Shown here: piece by piece, positions 32,761-44,111 of the stretch
Position numbering within the stretch: the first letter of the stretch is position 1
Layout: the number at the start of each line of letters is the position of its first letter
Origin: Strongylocentrotus purpuratus
Taxonomy: Eukaryota > Echinodermata > Echinoidea > Camarodonta > Strongylocentrotidae
Reading direction: 5' to 3'
DNA: 64,000 nt
NCBI RefSeq assembly: GCF_000002235.5
Contig: NW_022145615.1
Coordinates: 13,740,231 to 13,804,230 of the forward strand
Notes under the pieces: generated by a model
Told to the model about the DNA's origin: nothing
What the model saw: only the letters and a program-made list of their open reading frames with translations
The model's database searches: none
Position numbers and translations under genes: made by a program

Positions 32761-33715
32761 GCATTGATGAGTGGGCTGCAAGTTTAATTAACATCAACCA
32801 GTTTTACTGAGCTCAGCACAACCAGGAAACAACAGGAAAAAAAGAAAATGTGCCAAAAGAGAAAGAGAGTGGGTAAATTTCCAAAGCAGACGAAAGTCAA
32901 CTTACAATTTTCCACGCCTGGGAAAAATTTGTACTTGCTATCGTCCATTCTACAGAGCGGATGGCATAAGCAGCAACATAAAGGCGAAGGAGTATAAAAA
33001 AATCATGCACTTTTTACAAAGTGGTTGGTAAGGAGCCTTTAACAGATTTGTGAATGTTGTTAACATATTCATGATCATTCCCCTCTAAGTGGCAAATTCT
33101 ACGAGGAGCTGCGTGTCTATCTCGAAAGTAATGGGGTGCTCATCGAACTTTCTCCACCTCGCCGCATATTCAATTGCGACGAGACAGGATAGCCTCTCAT
33201 CGGGAAGGTGTGCCGCATCATCACAACTAAGGGGAATCGCACTGTTAGTGCAGTAGGCTCAAGCAAAAAGTCGCAAGTAACTGTGTTAGCGACGATAGCT
33301 GCATCTGGTGACGTTCTTCCACCTACTATTGTTCTTGCCGGCCAGAGATTTAAGGAGAACCCACTGGAAGGTGGCCTGACTGGTGCTTTCTTAGGTTGCA
33401 GTGAGACTGGGTGGATAAACAGCAAAGTATTCTATTAGTATGTCGCCAATAGTTTCTTGCCATGGGTTGAGCAGCAGAACATCCCAAAGCCTGTACTGCT
33501 GCTGGTGGACGGGCACAGTAGCCATGTGAGCTACCAGGTTGGCAAGCTGTGTAACGAATCCGGCGTAGAGCTGTACCCCCTCCCAGACCATGCAAGCCAC
33601 ATCATCCAACCCTGCGATGTAATTTCTTCAAGCCATTGAAGTCAGCATAGGCTAGGGTTGAGCATCTTTATCGCCAAGACCACCTGGGAAAGTTTGTGAC
33701 GAAGTACACATTTGC
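32735..33715 (+). pseudogene. pogo-like transposase (Tc1/mariner superfamily), broken
   Basis: The DDE domain is clear: IFNCDETG (first Asp, 33,166-33,188), VTVLATIAASGDVLPPTIV, LLLVDGHSSHVSYQVGK (second Asp, about 33,495-33,545), ELYPLPDHASHIIQPCDV and, shifted, FFKPLKSA. In-frame stops lie at 33,190-33,192 and 33,436-33,438, and one base is lost near 33,618. Pogo/CENP-B-type transposases integrate at TA. The N-terminal helix-turn-helix region (32,740-33,070) is badly eroded. Confidence 0.75.
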
Positions 33716-34115
33716 GAGCACCTTCAGGAGACCTTGGGAAGAAGTTTCCAGAGGAAGGAGCTGGTCCAGTCGGGTTTCCGGGCCGCCGGCATCTTTCCCT
33801 TTACACAAAACTATGCGAAGGAGAAGCTGGCTCCTGCTTCTGTATAGAGGGAGGAGGAGTCGAGCTGTATCCCTCCGAGCCCATGCAAGCCACATCATCC
33901 AACCATGCGAAGTGTTTTTCTTCAAGCCATTGAAGTCAGCATGGGCTAGGGCTGAGCGTCTCTATCGCCAGGACCACCTGGGAAAGTATGTGACAAATTA
34001 CACATTTGCAAGCATTTGAGAGGAAGGAGCTAGTCCAAGCGGGTTTCCGAGCCGCTAGGATGAGAAGCTGGCTCCTGCTTCTGTATACAGGGACGAGGAG
34101 GTCTCTGATGTTAAG
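33716..34115 (+). repeat. Internal tandem duplication of the pogo coding region
   Basis: The stretch coding for the ELYP-HASHIIQPC-FFKPLK region and the following LYRQDHLGKFVTKYTFAS occurs again at about 33,860-34,015, offset about 300 bp. AGGAAGGAGCTGGTCCA (33,753) also recurs at about 34,020. The second copy is more diverged in reading frame. Confidence 0.7.
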
Positions 34116-34342
34116 ATCAACGTCCCCGCCTCCGGTCGCTGGGGTGATGCCGCTTCGCCATCCTCGTCTTCTGGAGGTCTTTTTTATCTTGAGAAGCATC
34201 ATCGCTATCCTCAGATAACAAAGGCAAAGACAGCGAGGCAAAAGGGGGAAGATCAGCCCAAGTGTATTAGTAGTGATGCGTACCTGAAATACCTAAGGGA
34301 GAAGCAGGAAGCAAAGGATCAAGAGGAAAGGAAGAGCAAGAG

Positions 34343-34588
34343 ATGAAGTATAATGTGAAAGAAGGTGGTAAGAGGAAGGAGAAGACCAAGAACACAGAAG
34401 AGGATCCTACTGCTATGATTGATGTCAACACCTGTCCAGAGTGCAGAGGAACATATGACAACGACACAGAGGATTGGGTAGGGTGCTGCAATTGTGAGCG
34501 ATGGCTGCACATCGTCTACTCACATGGATTGGAGGGTCTATCAGACGAAGAGATCGTGGCACTAGATTTCAAATGTCATTTATGTTAG
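34343..34588 (+). pseudogene. PHD-like zinc finger at the pogo C-terminus
   Basis: An 81-codon frame reads VNTCPECRGTYDN, VGCCNCERWLHIVYSHG and DFKCHLC. This is the C4-H-C3 order of a PHD finger, but the Cys expected after the His (H-x2-C) is Tyr here (HIVY), so one zinc ligand is lost. PHD fingers at the C-terminus of pogo/jerky-type transposases are known from invertebrates. It lies in line with the pogo remnant and was probably its last domain. Confidence 0.65.
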
Positions 34589-34599
34589 AGTTACACAGA

Positions 34600-36790
34600 G
34601 AAAACACTGTTTAAAGCTTTTGGGGGGTCAAACTTGTATCACCTGTTTGAACTTTAAACAAGTGGTTTACTACAGGAACTGTACATCTGGCTGCTCAGTT
34701 CATATTGTTACAACCTATCTATTTTTTAAACAGCATTTCATCTGTGTATACTATCCACAGATGTAACGCTGTTTAGGAGTTGGGAGAGATGAAGCACCAG
34801 CGCAACAGCCACAGGCAGGTTCAGTAAGAATGCCAATGCCATTCAGACACGAACCTCCGCCAAGACTGGATGAGGGTAACGTGAATGATGGGGATGCACC
34901 TCATGAGGAACATCCAGAACGTCTCCTCAATATTGACTGGGAAGTTCCTATTGAATGTTGTACTTGTAGAACATAATTTTAATCAAAATGGGTATCAAAG
35001 TTTGATACCCACTCTGTCGACCGACCAGTTTTTTACCTGTCAGGGTCTATGAATACGATGCTAAAGCCTAGGCTAAGCCTATGACAGTTTTGTCCAATAT
35101 TTTACCCACTACCTGTGGAAATTCTGCAACTCCAAAAAACTCTAAAAAGTTCCACGTAAATTCAAACGGTCTATACATAAGGGATCCGACAAAGAAAACA
35201 CCATCCACTAAGCCCAAGGAATGTGAGACATGCTTGTGGAAGCTGAAGTGATGTCACTTCGGGCAATGAAATCGATAAGACAGGAAAATTAAATAATGAT
35301 TTGTTACAATTAGATAGAATGACATAAAGGAGATGTTGCACAAAATGCGGCATGAAAGTACTTCCACTTCTGAAAAGGTGGAACAAGAAGGAGGTTTGGT
35401 GGATTAAGGCAATCCACCCAAACACTGATCCTGAAGAAAAACAAAGCAGGAACTCTTAAACAGAGGAGGACAAAGTTGAAAGTATTCTAGTTCTCCAGAC
35501 AAATGTATGATTAGCAAGAGACCACATACATGTACTACAACTTGATCTACCAGTATGGCTATGGATGGCGATGGTGACTCCCCATGCACATGTCTTCGTC
35601 AGAGGGGAGCGAGTATTCCCAAGTGTTATGGTCTGTGGTTTGTGATGTAGGGGCAGGGATGAGAGACAAAATTGTCCTAAATTAGTATGATCTAAGATTG
35701 CTGTTGGGTTGCACTTACAGTACCTTAACTTTGAGCCTATACTTCATTGCAGTTCATTTGTATCTGTCTGTTAAAATTTAAAAAATAGCTACTAACACTA
35801 CTCATCCTTCCCAAATGAGTGACCAAGGTATCCAAACTCAGAGTTTGATCAGACCGTGTAAATTTTGCACTTTGGCATAACTTTGAAATACTTATACAAC
35901 ATGTTTTAGCAAAGTGTATGCTTATTTTTTTTATCAGGATAAGGATAAGTACATGGTCCATTTTCATCCTTTATCTGACATTGCCTTCAGAGTAACATTC
36001 CAAGTTTCATTCAATTGTTGTATGGAGTTTGAGACATTTAAAGAGTCTTGATACATGTATGTAGAAACAAACTTAATGCATGACACCAACATCTGTACAG
36101 AGATGTCTACATGTTGATACCACACAAAGACATTTGTGAGATGCTTCAGGGTCTAGTCATTACGATACATGAGTTTTAAATAACCTACAAATCAGAGAAG
36201 CTAAAAGGCAAAAGTCTGAAATAAGAGAGTTATGAATGTTGAGATCCAGATATGCAAATCTCAAATTGGCAATTTTGTCAGTTGATTGTGACGTAGTGAC
36301 AGATAACTCTCTTGTTTATCGTGAACAAAAATATCACTAATTTCCGCTTTTCTCCCAAGTGCTTTCACCCTTGAAGCACTACTCAAACTATATTGTAGAG
36401 AGTATATCATTACAGGTCCTCTAAAGAGGAAAGAACATCCTAGATCATACATTTAATGAAAAGTTAAAATCTGAGTAAACATGTAACTGTATGTTGAAAG
36501 AAATGGGAAACTTTTCCGCCACTACATCACAGAGAAACTAACGATTCAGCCAATTTGAAGAGCCCATACCTAGAGTGCTTGCAACTTTCAAAAATTCCTA
36601 ACTTTCTAATTTTTGTCTGAATTCATTCAAACCTTCACCAGTATGCTTCTCTGCTTGTTTCTCGAGTAGTTTGCTATCAAGGTTTGATTTTCCTTTAAAA
36701 CATCAATTTCAAACATTTGCATGTAGTTGACAATATATTGGCACTTCAAGAGGTCCGTTATATTTTTGTGAATTTTTTTTTACTCAATCA
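34600..36790. other. No gene recognised between pogo and POLG
   Basis: A fragment at about 34,778-34,976 (MPMPFRHEPPP, LLNIDWEVPIECCTC) resembles the P2RX7 C-terminal-type domain that is spread with repeats in invertebrates; this is a weak call. The rest, including the probable 3' UTR of POLG (minus strand, just below 36,794), has no clear features. CATTTAAT at 36,449 would read ATTAAA on the minus strand and could be the POLG poly(A) signal. Confidence 0.35.
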
Positions 36791-36793
36791 GAA

Positions 36794-39700
36794 TTAGCCT
36801 ACTGCCTTCACTGCTGCATGTAGTCTACCATTACTATGTGATTCTTGATTCTTGCTGCTGGGTGATGATGTTCTTGTCAGAGATCCATTCTTGGTCAGCT
36901 TCAGGATCTCATAGATGTCCAAAGCCTCTCCTGTCAAACACATAGAAAGAAGAAATCCAGTGGAATAAGTGTTGAGCCAGATTGCAGAAAAAAATCTGTC
37001 AGTGGCTTACAGAATATCTAATATTTATTTACAAATTGCTGAGTATAAAAGCATAACAAAATAAAAGAAACAGATTAGAGAATTTTTAGGGTTTTTTTTT
37101 AAGTATTCAGATCAGTCTTAATTTTGCAACTTATGATCCTGTGATTTTGATTGTTTCTATACTCTGTTTTTCGTCTGTGCAGAAAATATCACAATTGCCA
37201 CTTCTCACTACAGGGACATTTCTTCAATACACCAGTTTACAGTTGTTTCAGTGCGCATGCGCAGACAGTTGACCTCGGGTCATTGGCCCCGGAAGCGGGG
37301 CCAATAACCTTTGACCAGTGGTATTTATGCGTAAATTAAGATTGCGCCCATGCAAATGATGATTTGCACGCACAACCCAGCGCGTAGGCAGTGATATAAT
37401 TTGCATGGGCGCAATCTTAATTTACGCATAAATACATGACCTCTAGGTCATTGGCCTTGTTTGAAATGGCGCACACAACTGTAAACTGGTGTATTTATTT
37501 TCAACAAATGAAAATAATGAAGACATTCTTTCATATCCTTCTTTTCCACTCACACACACTCTCTCTCTCTCTCTCTCTCTCCGTCTTTCTCTCTCTCTTT
37601 CTCTCCCTCTTTCTCTCTCTGTCTGTGTCTCTGTCATCTTACCTTTTGGTATACCATATCCCCTATGCAGCCCATGAGGGTTAGATGGTGTTTGACAATC
37701 CATGGTGACTTCCTTTCTTAGCACAGTATCAATGTCCACAGCACTGAAGAAGGCTACAGACTGTAACAAGATCAAAGCAACAGAGTAATAGTTAAAGGCA
37801 CTGTTTAACAATGTTAAATCTAAGATGCGTGGCCCTACGTGTTATCAGTGCCTGTGATATGGTGTAATACTGAAGCCCTAAAAAAAATTGCGCTTCAAAA
37901 TATCATGAAATGCCTCAAAAAAGTAAAAATCTTTGAATGACCGGTTTTACCATACTCATTTTCCCCAATAGACTGTAGTGTTATGAAAACCATTAGGAAA
38001 ACGCAAAATGAAATTTCCATTTTCAATCATAAATATCTTGATAATCAGAACAGCGATCGGCTTGTAATAGTCGTGGGATTCCTAAATGACCTAAAGGTTT
38101 ATAATTATGATTGCAGCATGAGCTAAATCAAGGATTTTGTTTAAGGATCTGAGACAAAGCTACCGAATCTCTTTAAAAGAGAAATTTCACAGGAAATGTA
38201 ATTGTGTAATATGTTTCAGTGATAATAACATAGTTGGATGTACATGTATATAATAATCCCCCCCCCCCCCCTAGGATACAAATCTGGCACTGAAAATCAT
38301 TACTACCCTGGCTTAAGCAGGGCTTCCATCAGGTGCTATAGCATTCAAGCATTTGTTTTCTTTACCTGTTTATTTTACCTGTGTTGATAGTCTTCATGCC
38401 CTGCCAAAGGATACAACTGCTGTAGCAGGGATTCAAATCCTCTACTATATGGTCGATATTCATGTGGCTTATCCATTGAACCACACTGTTTTGTATGAGC
38501 CCTCATCATCACTATGTACAGTATCAAAGTCAAAAGTCTACAGTATTCCACTAAATTGTTAGCACGACACTTGCTTCATGTTTGGTCTGAAGTCCAACTC
38601 AACAAAAACTTCAGACTGAGATCTATATTTTCCCTTTGTAAATCACAACTTTAGGCTTATTATAAATTTGAACTGAATAAATAAAATACGAGCCAAAGTG
38701 ATACTATTAGGGTTTTACCTCTCTGCACTTGAGAAAGTTACATATGGATAACTGCAGGTGCATTTGTACTGTCAGTAAAATTAGGCAGATACAAGTACAT
38801 ATGAAACATATTGACATATGTATGATGAAAAATCTATCTTAACAAACATAAAGATTAAAGTTTGACTGAATAATGAATGAGATAATTTACCTGTGGAAGA
38901 TCATTCATTCCCATGTTATATGCAAAGACAGCTCTAGTTAGGAGGTTGGTGATCTGAAGAGCTAGAGCGGCCCGATATCTATCCTCACTCTTGACTAGAT
39001 AACGCACTTCATCGTGGATGCTGATACAGAATCGTCCATCAATGTTGTACATCTCAAACAGCCAACGCATGCATACCAGCATCAGATGGAGATAGTCTAC
39101 TGCAGAACTCTGAACAACCCAGTTTACTCGACTCGTTAGAAACTGCCAAGAGATCATAACAAAGAAAATGGTATACATGTCCCTCATACAATATGCCATA
39201 TACAGTTTACTCCGCATAAGTCCAATATGTTGGGAACACAACAAAATAGTTCCACTTTCCAAATTTGACTTGTGCGACCTTCAGGTTGTGCTGAGTTAAC
39301 TGTACTTAGTGTAAAAAGGCATTACTCCATTTATCTGTCAGGTTCAAGTTTTGAAGTTCAAGTTTCTTTAAGATCAGGTGTATTTCGAAGCAACCTCCAA
39401 CACTGTATCATTGTATGTCATTAGGAAGGTGGAGAGAGAAATGCCTTTAGAATAATATAAATGCAGACTCCTAAACACCACATGTTCCTTAAACAGTGGG
39501 GTACAGCTAAGAGGTTTGAGTATTGGAAACCTAGTTATTCCGAGTTAAGAGAAAACACAGTGCAATGGTGCACTTGGGTAGTGGAAAAAGCAGTCATATT
39601 CTTTTGACATGAGTGCACAAGTAATCTATGATCCCTTGAGCTCACTTTAAAAAAATCTGACAGCTCTCAAAAACTTTCGGAGTGAAAACAAATGCTCCAT

Positions 39701-42700
39701 GTTTTAATTCTTCAAACGATAGAGGGTTAGGGCTGCAACTGCAGTTAGGGTTAGGGGTTCAGGTAACAGGTATCCTATTTTGCACAGGGTTGACATAAGG
39801 AATTTGATCAGTACAGGATTCAAAGTGTAGAGTAATTGTCTTGTAAATACCTCATTATTGACTGTATCAGGTTGAAGAGCTCTGCTGATACTACACTGTA
39901 GGACTGGTGTCCTGGGATTCTCAGACTGCGCTATATCTTCCAGCCCATTAAACATAGCCGACTCACTAAATAGGACAGAAACAGATCCAGTGTATAATAA
40001 AGAGTGCTCAAGAAAGAGGGAATCCAGTCCAGACTTGAAAGCATTACCTTATTTGACATGTCAATTGTATTTTTATCATGGATATAAATGAATGTCGAAA
40101 TAAGCATGCAAGTATACTGGGATCAGTAAAGTTAAAAACCTGTCCATACTTGGATTAATATTTCACTAGGTTAAGATGAACTGATGGTTCAGTACCATAA
40201 TGATGACAAAGACACATGGTCCCCAAGTTACCAATATGCAGAGCAAATTATGTTGGTGAAGTATGTTTCCATCAACCATTCTCTTGTCATTAGAAATCAT
40301 GTATGATTTGATTTTTAAAATCACCAGGGGAGAGCCAGTTATTAGGTAACTGAATGAAGTTGGGCTAACATTAAGCCTCATCAAGATGGTATATATATTT
40401 ACCAGCTCCATATCCTTACAATGTGATTATACCTTTCTGTGATAAAAGTATGATTTTTAACAATTTTGCATTCAGGATGCGTCTTTTTGTGCCACTACAT
40501 TTCACTGAGGTTCCTAAGGCTGTGTTAAATCAAAAGAGTCAATGTTCTTTTGGCTCTGAGCAGACAATATCTCCACTTACCTTCCACCTTCCCATTTTCT
40601 GCCATCTGTTATCTCGATATTTTGTGGACTGGTATAGATAGGCCTGAATATGATCAAAGTAGGAGCAAAGGAGAAATACAATTTTAAAATAATGACTGCA
40701 TAACAGATGGAAGGAGACAATAGAAGACTATATCTGGCCTCATCCAAGCAGATGCTAAAGACCGGAAGGAAAATGAAATGTCAATAAAGCATGAGAAAAA
40801 CAGAATGATACCAAACGACGACAACGACAATGATGATGATGATGATGTGATAACATAAACAATGGTGGAATGACCCAGATAGATATACAACATATCCAAA
40901 CACCTATATTTTGGAACAGACCTAGATTTTTTACAAACACAACACTGTAAATAACAATAAGAAATATAACTCAACAGTACTGAGAGAGGGGAGAGCCCAA
41001 ATAGAGTCTAAGAGTGCTGTGGCAAAAACATCTGACCCTAACTAAAGAAATGGGGATAGTACTTTTTCACTCACTCTTTGATTTGTGCTTTCTTGGACAA
41101 TATCTTGAGTTCTTCCAATGTGACCCAACCATCACTCTCCTCTGCATCCAAGTCAAGCTGCTCAGCTAAGCTCTGACCAGTAGCTGAAAGGCGATACCTG
41201 CACCAGAGACATCAATATATAACGTCTTATCAATAATCAGAAGGGAAAAGATGCTTAAAGAATACAATTATTTTGTTTAATGACAACAGACAGAAAAACA
41301 GACAGAAGAACTTTCATTTAACCATACTATTTCATTATTAAACAGATACTAGATTGCTCTGACCATGCACTTATCTACTATGAATGATCTATTGATAACA
41401 ATTGATATTAGGTGCTTATACCATAATAATAATAATAATAATAATAGCCTAATAGTCCACTCCAAATTTTATTAAACCGAAACGGAAATTCTTTTTGCCC
41501 AATTGATCGTGAGCCCGGCAGCCACTGAGCAGCGCCAGATCGACGTTGATCTATCCCATATTGTTGAACGCCAAACAAGGTAGCAACAACTCCCATCTTT
41601 TAACGTCTTTTGGTATGACGCGGCCGGGGTTCGAACCCACGACCTCCCGGTTGTGTGGCGGACGCTCTACTGACTGAGCCAACACTCCGGTACAAATGCC
41701 AAAAATGTGCAATATTGAGACTATCTATAGAGATATAGGAAAACTAGTTAAAATTACATATGTGACATAGCAAAATATTCCAATCCAGAAAAAGAAATGT
41801 AAAATAATATTCTTTTTTTTTAGAGTTCTAATCACATTTATGTGACGGATACTACATGTTTGGTGAGGAGGAAGGAGAGGGATAAATGAGAAAGATTCAT
41901 AAATGATTCCATTGTCTTAAATAAATCCTACTTCTTGATGTATCAAATTGCCTACATAAACAGGGTGCTCCTGTATTACAACTATCGGAATGAGAGAATT
42001 CAGTAGTGAACAAGCTTAAAGAATAGCTTGACACTTCATTCACAAACAATTTAACCCTAATTCATTAATTTTGTTAGAATTTTTTCAATGCCCAAAGATA
42101 ATGGAAATGTAATCGTCTATATAACATCCAATAAGGAATGCAGGATTGAACTCACAATCGTCTCCCTTTCGTTGCTATGTAGATATCTCTTGCTTTCTGA
42201 CGAGCCTCATCCTGAGTGAGTCTGTGATTGAATTGGATTAAGAGCCTCATGGCAAACTTCTCTCCTGCTCCATAGATACGACCGTAGTTGATCACCTGTG
42301 CAACATACAACAATGGAAGATGTTAAATAGCTTATTTATACATCAAGACTGTTGCACATACAAGACACTGATAGCAGTAGAATTTTTAGTCTGAAATATA
42401 CAGACCATTCTCTGTAATGGGATGCAGTGTAGTAAATTCCTTCCTTTTAATTTCAAACTTTCTACTTGAATCACTTGTATAGGGATCTCTTAACCCTCTA
42501 TAACCCGGGGGGGGGGGGGGGCGCCTAAAACCCCCCCCCTTTTACATTTTTTGCGATAACTTTTTAGCGCAATAAAATCTGGTGCTGAAATTTTATGAGT
42601 TTTTTTCTTTGACATCTCCCGCACATTTTAAGACCCTATTTGCGAAAATCGTGGGGTATGGTATCGGAGATGTAGCACATATTCGTGACCAATGCAACAC

Positions 42701-43224
42701 AAAAACGGCTCCAAAACTGGTTTCCAATGATCTTGTGTGTACAATGTATGGGTTTTACAAGAAGTGTTAGAAGAATGTTATTTTCTGTTTTTCTTCAGAT
42801 AACATCCCTTTTGGCCATCATGAACTATTCTAGATAACAAAACAATGAAAAAAAAAAGATTTAAAAACAAAGAAATACATAAGAAATTATAATTTCAAGA
42901 AAAATTAGCATATTTTCATAATTAATTACAATTATAAGTATGGAATCTCAATACATGTCATTAATTTGACTACCCTATCTTTTAAATTATATGTCAAGCT
43001 ACAAACATGCCAAATGTATTTGCATTTTCTCCATAAATAGGGGGAAAACTGGACAAAATGAGAATTTGTTGGAATTTTTTTTGCATATTTGCATCATTAA
43101 TTAGACATAAATTAAAATTAACAATATATATCATAAATTTTACTAAGCATTCTTGATCAGTACATGATAAGACACAAACACGCCAAGTTTGGACAAAATC
43201 GGTCCATAAATAGCCAAGATCATA

Positions 43225-43259
<35 letters not shown>

Positions 43260-44111
43260 TATGCAGTTATATAGGGTTAAAGCTTTGCAACCTATCATAC
43301 ACTTAATAGATCTGTTCCTTCATTATCCTTTATCCTTTCCTTGTAACATCATTATATTCTAATATGAACACAGCCTTACCCTAGCATGGTCTCTACTGAT
43401 GCCTACAGTGGATGCTGTCATGCTATGCATATCTGTTCCTTCATTCTTTTTGCCTTGTAACATCATACTATTCTAATATGAACACAGCCTTACCTTAGCA
43501 TCGTCTCTGCTGATGCCTACAGTGGATGCAGTCATGCTATGCATATCTGTTCCTTCATTCTTTTTGCCTTGTAACATCATCCAACTGAATGCTGTACAAC
43601 CTGTGTAGAAACAGAGAGACAACATGCTTTGAAGATATATTCTGCATTATTATTCAGAGAAAGACACTAGAACCCAAATATTGCTGGCACTTCCAATCAA
43701 CTTTGTCCTGCTTGAGGCTGCAAAATTTTTCAAATATTGGATGAAAAGATGAAAGAAAGGGACCGAAACAATGGACTGATACAAAAAAGCACATGTAAAG
43801 GTTGATCAAATATATACTTTCTCCAATATATTTTAAAATATTTATTTGATCCCCTCAAATCTACTGAATATCTATAAAGTTGAAGGAAAAAATTAATACC
43901 TGGTAGGTCTTTATCACCAAAGAATTAAGAACAAAAATGAAAAAATATTTTGATATTAAGGATGTCACTTATTACCATGGAAACCTGCAAAGTTTTTATC
44001 TCCAACGAGTGCTGCAATCCAGAGTTCTTGAGAATCCACGTCTGCTCCAACGAAATGATATCCAGGAGGGCATTGGATCATGGACTTCAGCTCACTCCCT
44101 ACTCGATCAGT
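36794..44111 (-). CDS. POLG: POLG exons 14-22: polymerase palm and fingers
   Basis: Exon 14 has motif A ([19 protein letters not shown]) with the catalytic Asp. Exons 15 and 16 form the fingers helix: GISRDDAK joined to [11 protein letters not shown], with the conserved Arg, Lys and both Tyr. The residue before Ala is Asp where human and fly have His. Exons 17 and 18 ([16 protein letters not shown]) are short. Exon 19 has [18 protein letters not shown]. Exon 20 has [18 protein letters not shown] and motif [13 protein letters not shown]. Exons 21 and 22 end the protein ([36 protein letters not shown]) at TAA 36,794-36,796. This family A polymerase is competent by all visible residues. Confidence 0.95.

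Noticed and set aside
41600-41693. tRNA gene on the minus strand
   Set aside because: The A- and B-boxes are good but the acceptor stem does not pair and a SINE body with an (ATT)n tail follows.
43306-43400. Alternative mutually exclusive exon of POLG
   Set aside because: The extra copies have donors but no start of the exon and no convincing acceptor, and read-through meets a stop. I treat them as duplication debris.
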